Made by a program: the position numbers and the translations under genes | The notes under the pieces: generated by a model | Database searches by the model: none | What the model saw: only the letters and a program-made list of their open reading frames with translations | Told to the model about the DNA's origin: nothing | From: Clavibacter michiganensis subsp. tessellarius | Lineage (GTDB): Bacteria; Actinomycetota; Actinomycetes; Actinomycetales; Microbacteriaceae | Assembly (NCBI RefSeq): GCF_021922985.1 | Contig: NZ_CP040788.1 | Coordinates: 3,190,009 to 3,254,008 of the forward strand | Direction: 5' to 3' | DNA length: 64,000 nucleotides | Shown: positions 38,201 through 44,487 of the stretch, in pieces | Layout: every line of letters starts with the position of its first letter | Numbering within the stretch: position 1 is the stretch's first letter

Positions 38201-38456
38201 CCTCACGTACACGGCCGGGCAGCAGCTGCGGGTCCGCGTGCAGGTGACGGGCACGTCGCCCACCACGATGAACGCGAAGGTGTGGCCCGTCGGCCAGGCC
38301 GAGCCGATCGCGTGGCAGTCGACGACGACCGGGACCCTGGCCGCCCTGCAGACCGCGGGCACGTTCGGGATCCAGACGTACGTGTCGAGCTCGGCGACGG
38401 CGCCCGTCGCCTTCTCGCTCGACGACCTGCTGGTGACGGACGGCACGGCCCGCTGA
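32298..38456 (+). CDS. Giant secreted LamG / PKD multidomain protein
   Basis: 2052 residues, exported by a Sec signal (cleavage near AMA, residue 33). A propeller-like region with VYVAGKF/IYVVGDF repeats spans about 40-450. Two LamG domains follow (about 554-775 and 788-1010), then four PKD domains (1016-1354). Next come a beta-sandwich module starting QDSFGRTVQSGWG (1358-1563), three nearly identical PKD domains (1572-1842) and a second copy of the module (1844-2052). That module is related to the N-terminus of the two beta-helix proteins. There is no sortase motif or C-terminal helix, so it is released or held by carbohydrate. I infer a polysaccharide-binding matrix protein. AAGGA lies 5 bases before the ATG. 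Confidence 0.9.
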   Translation: MSILSSAGRRLAAMTAAAAVILSAVVVAQPAMADSAPVDPTDPKTPVTVTADPLPTTQIDGVAWSQVVVGNTVYVAGKFQNARPAGAAAGTNLTPRSNLLAYDIRTGALITSFAPKLNAQALSVTASPDGSRIYVVGDFTDIDGQGYYRAAAFSTATGKVIPTFRPIMGSQTRTVSASNDTVYLGGTFQSVNGAARKYLAAVSAANGQNTAFVADADTVVDALTLTKDASKLVVGGRFTQLSGTPTYGLGAVDPASGASLPWAANQKVKNAGVESSITSLYATDDRVYGSGYTFGAGGNLEGAFSADPNTGVVSWVEDCHGDTYSVFATSKVAYVAGHPHYCGNIGGFPQTEPWTFQHSLAFSKTATGTATADPYGYHNWAGTPSPSLLNWFPKYVTGSFTGQGQAAWSVNGNEDYIVVGGEFPFVNTTAQQGLVRYAMAKDAPNKVGPNGNDQLVPKPISYTKGEARVSWQATFDRDSTRLTYKVIRDGKTSTPVYQVTQDSTFWQRPSMGFIDKGLVPGSSHTYKVVVTDSAGNSVDRNGAAPVVITDQSGSDAYATSVKDDGATAYYPLDEKDGTAGLDHVAFEDLRVDKATRGAAGPIDGSTATTFSGQDGSFAVTPQAVQAPDTFSVESWVRTTSTDGGKVVGFGGSSTGTSNNYDRMVYLDNDGRVLFGVYTGATQTMSSAPGFNDGKWHQIVATMGAEGMRLFVDGKLAGQRADTTRGQDYQGFWRVGGDNLGGWPNQPRSAYLAGDIGQVSIYPTALTRADVVDHLVASGRTSPIPPAPGDAYGKAVYAADPSSYWRLDDADGSSTLKDAGQNDVGANVGRNVRFGQAGALTGPVGQAAAFSDSIAVSQQRISNPTSYSLEMWFQTTTTRGGKLIGFGDNADPFNFSGSYDRHVYMQDDGRLQFGTWTGQTNLAGSERPYNDGQWHHMVASQGSDGLKLYVDGDLVGQNGQTQAQAYDGYWRIGGDNTWGSSSGTFEGRMDEVAVYPTVLAASTIATHYSLGTTGRVPNQAPKAQFAQTADFLTAAFDATGSTDADGTLTAYDWDFGDGVQASGAQQSHTYAEAGTYAVTLTVTDDRGTTNRAQQQVTVKAAPANIAPTAVVTATATDLTAKLDGSASTDADGTVASYAWDFGDGSTGTGPTPTHAYAAGGAYTVTLTVTDDRGLTGTASTQVQVTAPPVNREPVAVIASTTTDLVANLDGRASSDPDGTIASWAWEFGDGTTGTGASIAHPYAKAGTYTVALTVTDDTGATGRTTASVTVTAPPVNQAPVAAFTSSVANLVASLDASTSSDPDGTVASYAWAFGDGTTGTGRTTTHAYAAAGAFAVSLTVTDDKGLATTTTSQVTVTAPALNVLAQDSFGRTVQSGWGTADLGGAWRVTGGTNIVRVQDGTGQVVSPKGETRTMSLDAVSTTSSDVTAVFSLDAVPTGGGSYARVNSRQVGSAFYQTQVWIKATGQIQLVQSEGATTLGSYILPGTTYQAGQQLRVRVLTTGTSPTTVKAKVWIAGQAEPSAWQTSVTSSTAALQAAGSVGIQTYLSGSATAPVTTRFDDLVVARDGQAPAPANQAPTAAFTSTAKDLTASFDGSTSTDADGTVASYAWAFGDGATGTGRTVDHAYAKAGTYTASLTVTDDKGLVSAKKDGTVTVTAPVVTPANQAPTAAFTSTAKDLTASFDGSTSTDADGTVASYAWAFGDGTTGTGKTVDHAYAAAGTYTASLTVTDDKGLVSAKKDGTVTVTAPVVTPANQAPTAAFTSTAKDLTASFDASTSTDADGTVASYAWAFGDGTTGTGRTATHAYAAAGTYTVSLTVTDDKGLASAKKDGTVTVTAPVVTPPAAGILAQDTFTRIAANGWGTAETGGAWRITGNASILKVQDGKAQVASPAGETRTASLDAVSTTASDAQVSFALDRVPTGGGAYVRINSRQVGSSYYQTQVWVRSTGQVMIVQSENGTNLKSVVVPNLTYTAGQQLRVRVQVTGTSPTTMNAKVWPVGQAEPIAWQSTTTGTLAALQTAGTFGIQTYVSSSATAPVAFSLDDLLVTDGTAR
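37014..37823 (+). repeat. Three tandem 270-base repeats encoding PKD domains
   Basis: Copies begin at 37014, 37284 and 37554 and encode 90 residues each. Copies 1 and 2 are almost identical in DNA, including silent positions; copy 3 diverges in its second half. This indicates recent duplication or gene conversion and the possibility of in-frame copy-number variation. Confidence 0.9.
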
Positions 38457-38470
38457 CCCGGGCACGACGA

Positions 38471-38516
38471 CGACGCCCCGGCGGGCGGGTCCCCGGACCC
38501 GCCCGCCGGGGCGTCG
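38471..38516 (+). terminator. Strong hairpin after the giant LamG/PKD gene
   Basis: A perfect 20-base-pair stem (CGACGCCCCGGCGGGCGGGT with its complement) and a 6-base loop, 14 bases after the stop. It divides the EPS genes into at least two transcripts. Confidence 0.8.
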
Positions 38517-38571
38517 CACTGACATGATCGAAGGGCCGTTCCACGGCCGGGGGAATGAAGGAGGGGGAGAC

Positions 38572-38619
38572 ATGGCTCGATCACGCCCGCGCGCGCTCCC
38601 CGGGGGCGGCGCGCGATGA
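38572..38619 (+). CDS. Possible 15-residue coupled leader ORF (MARSRPRALPGGGAR)
   Basis: An excellent Shine-Dalgarno (AAGGAGG, 7 bases upstream) drives this ATG, not that of the polymerase gene. The ORF ends TGA inside the ATGA that starts the polymerase. An in-frame ATG at 38524 could extend it to 31 residues. A small hairpin (GGCCGT/ACGGCC, 38534-38548) lies just ahead of the ribosome site. Arg/Pro-rich composition resembles the short ORF before the priming transferase. Confidence 0.45.
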   Translation: MARSRPRALPGGGAR

Positions 38620-40031
38620 GCGCCCTCCTCGCCGGATCCGGCGTCCAGACCCTGCTCGTGCTCGGCATCGCGCTCGTGGGCGGCGCGCTCCTGCTCCTCG
38701 TGCTCCGGCGGCTGCCGCGCACGGCCGTCGCGGTGTGGCTCGTCGTGCTCTCCCTCGTGCCCGTGTGGTCGGGCGTGCAGGTCGGCGGCTACTACCTGCC
38801 GCCGTCGACCATCGCGGCGGTCCTCGTGATCCTCGCGATCGTCCCCGTGCCGGGCTTCCGCGTCTCGCCGCTCGACGCGCTCGTGGTGCTGATGACGGCG
38901 GCCGGATTCGCGGGCGTCGTCGTCGGCGGCGGCGCGGGCGTCGGCATGTCCACCCTCGTCACGTTCCTCACCTACGCGCTGCCGGGCTACCTGCTCGGCC
39001 GGCTCGCCGCGCACCGGATCGGGATGGCGTCGCTGCACGCGCTCGTCGCCGTGGTCTCCACGGTCGTCGCCGTGCTCGCGGTGGTGGAGTTCGTCTCCGG
39101 CTGGAACCTGTTCGTGCTGCTGCCCGGGAACGCGGGCCTCCGCGAGACGTGGGCGACGCTGCAGGGCCGCGGCGGCATCATCCGCGCGGAGGGCGCCTAC
39201 GGGCACTCGATCGCGCTCGGATCCGCCCTCGCCATCGCGATCCCGCTGACCCTCGCGTCGCGCTTCCGGCTCCCGGTGCGCCTCGGCATGACGGCCGTGA
39301 TGATGCTCGCCGCGGTCCTCACCTTCAGCCGCGTCGGCATGCTGGGCGCCGTCCTCGGGCTCGCCCTCTCCATCGTGTTCCTCCGCGACGCCATCTCGCT
39401 CCGGGTGCGCGCGACCGTCACCGCGGGCGTCGTCGTGGTCGCCGCCGCGGTCGCGCCCTTCGTGCAGAGCGTCTTCGACGACGCCGGCACCGAGGCGAGC
39501 AACAGCTCCGACTACCGCGGCGACCTCTACAGCCTCGTGCCCGGCATGGGGATCCTCGGCACCACCCCCGACGCCCACCGCGGCAGCGACGGCCGCGTCT
39601 TCTACGGCCCGTTCCGCTCCATCGACAGCCAGCTCGTGCTCACGGGCCTCACCTTCGGGCTGCTCGTCGCGGCCGCCGTGCTCGTCGCCCTCGCCGTGGG
39701 CGTCGGGCTCGTGCTGCGCGGCCGCGCCACCGCGGCGACCATCGCGCTCGTCGCGCAGATCCCGGCGCTCGCGTCGGTCGCGCTCATCACCCAGTACGCG
39801 ACCCTCGTGTGGTTCCTCGCGGGGGTGGCGGCGACCAGCCAGATACTCCGCCGCGACGCGCGGGAGGCGGGCGCGTCGCCGCCGGATCCCGCGCCCGCGC
39901 GCCTCGAGGCGCCCGCGGCCCACGACCACGCCCACCCCGATCCCGCCGACGCCCCGGCCGCCGCCGGCCCCGGCCTCCAGCCCGCCCGCACCACCGCCCT
40001 CCCGCCTCTACCCGAGAGAACCCCCCGATGA
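38616..40031 (+). CDS. Polysaccharide polymerase / O-antigen ligase-like membrane protein (Wzy type)
   Basis: 471 residues with about ten to eleven membrane helices and one larger external loop (about residues 290-330, with DAHRGSDGRVFYGPF). It matches the Wzy/WaaL topology; such proteins join lipid-linked repeat units outside the membrane. The C-terminal 60 residues are Ala/Pro-rich. ATG 38616 has no Shine-Dalgarno and is reached through the overlapping 15-codon leader ORF. It is coupled by ATGA overlap to the chain-length kinase gene, which supports the polymerase role. Confidence 0.82.
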   Translation: MSALLAGSGVQTLLVLGIALVGGALLLLVLRRLPRTAVAVWLVVLSLVPVWSGVQVGGYYLPPSTIAAVLVILAIVPVPGFRVSPLDALVVLMTAAGFAGVVVGGGAGVGMSTLVTFLTYALPGYLLGRLAAHRIGMASLHALVAVVSTVVAVLAVVEFVSGWNLFVLLPGNAGLRETWATLQGRGGIIRAEGAYGHSIALGSALAIAIPLTLASRFRLPVRLGMTAVMMLAAVLTFSRVGMLGAVLGLALSIVFLRDAISLRVRATVTAGVVVVAAAVAPFVQSVFDDAGTEASNSSDYRGDLYSLVPGMGILGTTPDAHRGSDGRVFYGPFRSIDSQLVLTGLTFGLLVAAAVLVALAVGVGLVLRGRATAATIALVAQIPALASVALITQYATLVWFLAGVAATSQILRRDAREAGASPPDPAPARLEAPAAHDHAHPDPADAPAAAGPGLQPARTTALPPLPERTPR

Positions 40032-41407
40032 CGCTCCACGAGTTCACCGCCCTGCTCCGCCGCCTCTGGTACGTCGTCGTCGCCGCGACCCTCGTCGGCG
40101 GCGGGATCGCGTTCGGCCTGTCCCAGCTCGCGACGCCCGTGTACACCGCGCAGTCCCGGCTCTACTTCTCGCTGAGCAGCGGATCCAGCGCGAGCGACCT
40201 CAACCAGGGCGCCACCTACACGCAGAGCCAGATGCTGTCCTTCGGCGAGCTCGCGGAGTCGCCCGCGGTGCTCGAGCCCGTGATCACGCGCCTCGGCCTC
40301 GACCGCACCCCGCAGGAGCTCGCGCGCGCCGTGAGCGTCACGACGCCGCAGAACACGGTGATCATGGAGATCAGCGTCACCGAGGAGTCGCCCGCCGACG
40401 CGGCCGAGATCGCGAACGCCGTCGCCACGAGCCTGCGCGACACGGCCGAGGCGTACGCGCCCAAGGGCGCCGAGGGCTCGCCCACCGTCTCCGTCCGCGT
40501 GATCCAGGAGGCGCCCGAGCCCCTGTCGCAGTCCGCGCCGAACGGCCGCACGAACACGCTCGCGGGCCTCCTCCTCGGGCTCCTCGCCGGGCTCCTCGGG
40601 ATCGCGCTGGTGCGCCTGCTCGACACCCGAGTGCGCTCGGCCGAGACCGTCGCGCACCTCACGTCGGCGCCGCTGCTCGGCGCGCTCGAGCGCGAGCGCG
40701 GCGTCACGGGCCTCGCCATGGCGCTCCGTCCCCTGTCGACCGCGGCCGAGGGCTTCCGCCAGCTGAAGGCCAACCTCCGCTTCGTGCTCCTCGGCGATCG
40801 CGCATCCAGCATCGTCGTGACGTCGTCGATCCCCGGCGAGGGCAAGTCGACGGTCGCCGCGAACCTCGCGCTGTCGCTCAGCGAGGGCGGGCGCCGCGTC
40901 CTGCTCGTCGACGCCGACCTCCGCCGCCCGGTCGTCGCGCAGTACCTCGGCCTCGAGGGCGACGCGGGCCTCACGACCGTGCTCGTCGGCCAGGCGCTGC
41001 TCGAGGAGGTCGTGCAGCCCTGGGGCGACGGCACCCTCGACGTGCTGACCTCCGGCGAGATCCCGCCGAACCCGAGCGAGCTCCTCGCGTCCACGCGCAT
41101 GGAGGAGCTCGTCGCCCGGGCGCGCGAGGCCTACGACGTCATCGTGATCGACACCGCGCCGCTCATCGCCGTCGCGGACGCCGCGTTCGTCGCGCGCATG
41201 ACGGACGGCGCGATCGTCGTCGCCGACCAGACGCGCGTGCACCGCGGCCAGCTGTCCGAGGCGCTCGACGCGGTCGAGAAGTCGGGCGGATCCGTGCTCG
41301 GCGTCGTGCTCAACAAGGTGCGGCCCACGAAGGACAAGCGGGCGTACTACCGGGTGGAGACGGAGCAGGCGGGGCGGGCGGGGCGGCGGCGGACGCCCGC
41401 GCGCTGA
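40028..41407 (+). CDS. Chain-length determinant / BY-kinase fusion (Wzz-CpsD type)
   Basis: 459 residues. A Wzz domain with two membrane helices (about 15-37 and 178-200) flanks an external region, followed by a cytoplasmic ATPase with Walker A IPGEGKST (about 268), Walker A' VLLVDADLRRP and Walker B VIVIDTAPL. It controls polymer length and export. The tyrosine cluster usual at the C-terminus of BY-kinases is reduced to a single YY (KRAYYRVE), so autophosphorylation may be limited. Overlaps the polymerase stop (ATGA) and ends its transcript at a hairpin. Confidence 0.92.
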   Translation: MTLHEFTALLRRLWYVVVAATLVGGGIAFGLSQLATPVYTAQSRLYFSLSSGSSASDLNQGATYTQSQMLSFGELAESPAVLEPVITRLGLDRTPQELARAVSVTTPQNTVIMEISVTEESPADAAEIANAVATSLRDTAEAYAPKGAEGSPTVSVRVIQEAPEPLSQSAPNGRTNTLAGLLLGLLAGLLGIALVRLLDTRVRSAETVAHLTSAPLLGALERERGVTGLAMALRPLSTAAEGFRQLKANLRFVLLGDRASSIVVTSSIPGEGKSTVAANLALSLSEGGRRVLLVDADLRRPVVAQYLGLEGDAGLTTVLVGQALLEEVVQPWGDGTLDVLTSGEIPPNPSELLASTRMEELVARAREAYDVIVIDTAPLIAVADAAFVARMTDGAIVVADQTRVHRGQLSEALDAVEKSGGSVLGVVLNKVRPTKDKRAYYRVETEQAGRAGRRRTPAR

Positions 41408-41425
41408 TCCACGGGGAGATGAAGA

Positions 41426-41458
41426 GAGGCGCGGCCGGATCATCCGGCCGCGCGCCTC
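41426..41458 (+). terminator. Hairpin after the Wzz/BY-kinase gene
   Basis: GAGGC-GCGGCCGGAT pairs with ATCCGGCCGC-GCCTC with a 2-base bulge, 18 bases after the stop. Confidence 0.65.
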
Positions 41459-42144
41459 GTGTCGAAAATGGTGCGTGCATAAGCAAGCTTCTCCCCGTCC
41501 TCGCTCCTTCTTAGGAATGCCACGAGGGAGGCCGTGCAGATCGACCAACTCGCTTGGCTCGGATGGACTTGGCAGCGTGGCGAGGACCCCTGGATCGGCG
41601 AACGCCGCGAGCAGCTTGCGACCGACTTCCAAAACCGCCAGGCCGTCGACGACCGAACAGACAAGAGCAAGGCGGATCAGGGACCGGTGGTGCGGCCTTC
41701 GCTGGCCGCCGGTTTTGACTGACTGTGCATCACCAGAGTGGCGTACGTGGCGAGCGCGTCCGGCCTCACAGTCGAAGACGCCCATTGCTGTTTCGGATCC
41801 AGTACGCGGCCGCTGATCTAGCGGTTCCTCTCGGTATCGTCGCGGTCGGTTACTGAGCGCAGCGGCGTCGCCGTGGACGTCGAAGGTGAAGGCGTCGCCG
41901 AGCTCTGATCGACCCGCGTCACGTACCCGAGCACCGGGTGGTCCTAGACATAAATCTTCGAGTGGTCGCCCTTTTGGTCTGTCCATGAGCGCGACCCGAC
42001 GCCGCAAACGAGACAATCGATACTGCCTCTTGTCTTGCTTCCGGCGAGTTCTCCTTAGTCGATTCGATCAAGTGGAAGCACCCGGCCGCGCTTGCCAGCG
42101 AGTGCAAGAGCGCGCATTGACTATAGCCGACGCGTGCTCAGGCA

Positions 42145-42153
42145 TGGTTTAAT
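42145..42153 (+). promoter_or_regulatory. Candidate extended -10 of a leaderless gene
   Basis: TGGTTTAAT matches TGN plus a -10-like TTTAAT, and the hexamer ends 6 bases before ATG 42160, the distance expected for a leaderless mRNA. There is no Shine-Dalgarno before the gene. Confidence 0.35.
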
Positions 42154-42159
42154 AGCCGT

Positions 42160-43416
42160 ATGGCCAACCCCACACCCGACGGGCTGATGAAAGCCGTCGT
42201 AGATCGGTACTTAAAGTCCGGCGATTTCAACGGGCTCCACCTGCACACGGACGTGGATCCGGCGCTCATGGAATCGGCTCAACACCTAGTCGCTGATGGG
42301 AAGCTCCAGGTCATGGTTGACGGGGTTGACTATCCCAATCCGCATATACGTCCGTGGCCATCAAAGCGTACTGTTGAATCACAGATCGAGTCGATACAAG
42401 AGCTTTCGGGCGAGGGGTATGGCGTGGTTTTGTATCCGACGCCATCAGCACTCAAAGGAGTCCGGGTCCCCAGCCGCCTAACTGGTCATCCCTTCAGTAC
42501 GGCAATGGCAAAGGGGCGCGGAACGCTTGAGCTTGCGTACTTTAGCTTCGATGTACTCGAGCCGTATCGAAACGACCCCCGCTACCATTTCCGATACTGG
42601 GACTTCGGCGTTGACATGGGTATCGGTGACGATGCCTACCTCGACGAAACTGAGCTCGATCGCGACAAAGTTTCACTAAGCCATCTTGGATTTGCTTACG
42701 ATCTCTCTGGCTACGATCGGGAGGACATTGAGACGCCCATTGTTCGCCGAGTCGCCGCTTTTTATGGTGACCTTGCGAAGCTAACTCCAGAGCACCAACA
42801 GCGCTGGAAGTCATATCTGGTGTCGGACGCCGGCCTTGAGCCGCATCCTGCATGGTGGATGACGCAGATGGGAGATTGGGCAGATGGTGTCGGCCCGTTC
42901 GAGTATTTTTTCCTGCAGTTGAATAATCTGAATACGCTCTGGGTGCGAGCGTTCGGCGAGGAGCTATTCAAACACACCGAACAGCCGCAAGACTTTGGGT
43001 GGCTCTTGCGCCCATCGCAAAGAGAATGGGACGAGTTTATTGTCCAACTAGACAAGCTCCTTTCCGAAAATATCCGCCATCAAGCTATGGACGCTGTTGG
43101 CGTGCGCCGGAAGGGTGATAATGATCAGAACCTGGGTAGCCTAAGTCGCTTTGCCGCGTTTCTGGAAGGAAAGCGAATAGAGGCGGACATGGTAAAGGGT
43201 CTGATGGAGCCGCTGAGAAGGGTCCGTCAGGCCAGGCAGAAGCCAGCCCACGCTCTACGTCGTAATATCACTGACAAGACTTTTGTTCATCGCCAAGTGG
43301 CTCTGCTTGAAGAGCTGAACGATGTTCTGAGCGCCTTGGCTCAATGGCTCTCTAAGCATCCCAAGAATACTGATTGGAAGTCGGCATACGGGGCCGAAAA
43401 ATATTATCGCCTGTAG
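42160..43416 (+). CDS. Hypothetical protein with possible C-terminal HEPN-like (RX4H) domain, in lower-GC insert
   Basis: 418 residues, soluble, not a family I recognise. Codon use is clearly unlike its neighbours: A/T-ending codons are frequent (about 50-55% GC by eye), and the flanks are also AT-richer, so it was probably acquired. The N-terminal 330 residues are Trp/Tyr-rich with aromatic motifs (YHFRYWDFGVD, PAWWMTQMGDWADG). The last 75 residues are predicted helical and contain RQKPAH, i.e. Arg359-x4-His364, within a HEPN-like context (LRRVRQARQKPAHALRRN followed by a helix). HEPN domains with this motif are often ribonucleases in defence or toxin systems. This reading is inference from a short motif. 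Confidence 0.7.
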   Translation: MANPTPDGLMKAVVDRYLKSGDFNGLHLHTDVDPALMESAQHLVADGKLQVMVDGVDYPNPHIRPWPSKRTVESQIESIQELSGEGYGVVLYPTPSALKGVRVPSRLTGHPFSTAMAKGRGTLELAYFSFDVLEPYRNDPRYHFRYWDFGVDMGIGDDAYLDETELDRDKVSLSHLGFAYDLSGYDREDIETPIVRRVAAFYGDLAKLTPEHQQRWKSYLVSDAGLEPHPAWWMTQMGDWADGVGPFEYFFLQLNNLNTLWVRAFGEELFKHTEQPQDFGWLLRPSQREWDEFIVQLDKLLSENIRHQAMDAVGVRRKGDNDQNLGSLSRFAAFLEGKRIEADMVKGLMEPLRRVRQARQKPAHALRRNITDKTFVHRQVALLEELNDVLSALAQWLSKHPKNTDWKSAYGAEKYYRL

Positions 43417-43617
43417 TCGAACGTATCAGCAGTGTGCTAATTCGTAGTTTCTGGTTGGGGTTCGTTGAAGTGGGGCATAGCCGCAGTAAGCGCCAATGTG
43501 CTCTCAGCCGAGGGCGACGCAGCGCGCAGGCGGGTGGTCGCCAGAGTCTGGGGCACAAGGCAGTAGCGGCCATGGAGTGCCTTGCGGCGGGCCTTTCGAC
43601 TCACCGCAGCATCGCCG

Positions 43618-44262
43618 CTACTGGAAGACGACCACCGGCGAGCCGGCGTCGCGCGCCACGACCACGCTGATCGCGTCGGCCGACGCGGCCGGGACGCTGA
43701 AGACGTAGTCGCCCGTCGCGGAGGCGCCGGGCTCGAGCGAGCCGCGGATCACGGTGTCGGAGTCGGCGGGCGTCGCGGGCGTGCGGTCGGCGCCGTAGAA
43801 GAGGTTGACGGCCACGGAGTCGACCGCGACGGCCTCGCCCGTGACGTTCACGAGCTCGAGGCGCACGTCGACCGCGTCGCCGCTCAGCTCGCCCACGCGG
43901 CCGCCGTCGGTGCTGGTCGGCGTGACGGAGACGATGCGCGCCTGGATCGAGCCGGGGAACGTCGCGGTCTCGTCGAGGCCGACGGTGGTCGCCACCTCCT
44001 GGCCGAGGGCCGCGGTGTCGCCGTCGGGGAGCGGAGCCGGGGTCTCGGTGGCTCCGGGGGCGGGGGCGAGGTCCGCCCAGTCCTTCGTGTCGGCGGCGGC
44101 CGCGGGGGAGTCGGATCCGGATCCGTTCACCACGACCGTGCCGACGACCGCCGCGACCGCGAGGACGGAGGCGGCGCCGATCACGGCGATGGTGGTGCGG
44201 CGGCTGCGGCGACGCGCGCGCCGGGGACGCAGGTCGGACGGGGTGCTCTCGGGTGCGGGCAT
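43618..44262 (-). CDS. Membrane-anchored hypothetical protein (DUF4352-like)
   Basis: 214 residues: a basic N-terminus, one membrane helix (about residues 23-46), a short Ala/Pro-rich spacer, and an extracellular beta-rich domain (about 85-214) with RLELVNVTGEAV and NLFYGADRTP, as in Ig-like DUF4352 proteins. It has the normal high-GC codon use, so it marks the right border of the lower-GC insert. Role unknown; position suggests a cell-surface protein of the EPS locus. Confidence 0.75.
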   Translation of the reverse strand: MPAPESTPSDLRPRRARRRSRRTTIAVIGAASVLAVAAVVGTVVVNGSGSDSPAAAADTKDWADLAPAPGATETPAPLPDGDTAALGQEVATTVGLDETATFPGSIQARIVSVTPTSTDGGRVGELSGDAVDVRLELVNVTGEAVAVDSVAVNLFYGADRTPATPADSDTVIRGSLEPGASATGDYVFSVPAASADAISVVVARDAGSPVVVFQ

Positions 44263-44487
44263 GGCCTTCTTCGCTCGTCGGGTACGGCGGAAGACGGGCC
44301 CGACGACCAGGGCGGGTCGGCGGCGCGGTGCGGGCGGGCGATGGGTGGTCGCCAGGCGCAGGATTCCGGGTCTTCTGCCCTCGCATCGTACGTCCGCGGG
44401 CGCGCGCCGGCGAGCCCCCCGTCCAGGGGAGCCCGGTCAGTGGCGTGCTGCGCCGCGCAGGGTGGCGGAGGCACCGGCGGATCCGCG

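Larger units (their letters stand above)
41408..42159. other. 752-base region without a confident gene, start of lower-GC insert
   Basis: After the terminator the base composition drops and coding signals become mixed. A plus-strand ORF (41534-41722, GTG start, containing LAWLGWTWQRGEDPWIGERR) and a minus-strand open frame over 41470-41990 compete, and neither has a Shine-Dalgarno or consistent codon bias. They may be remnants of transferred genes. A possible leaderless-type extended -10 (TGGTTTAAT, 42145-42153) stands just before the next gene. Confidence 0.4.

Noticed and set aside
32265..39935. A 2556-codon open frame on the minus strand
   Set aside because: It is antisense to the LamG/PKD gene and neighbours, consists of Arg/Gly/Val/Asp low-complexity sequence, and exists only because high-GC genes lack stops in one antisense frame.
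41534..41722. 62-residue ORF in the lower-GC insert
   Set aside because: No Shine-Dalgarno, competes with a minus-strand frame over the same bases, no recognisable family; kept only as a possible remnant.
41440..41990. Minus-strand open frame in the insert
   Set aside because: Runs as a shadow into the BY-kinase gene, lacks a start with a ribosome site, and codon use is not convincing.
41408..43620. Integrated element with attachment repeats, integrase or transposase
   Set aside because: No tRNA end, direct repeats, integrase or IS ends were found at the borders; only base composition indicates transfer.
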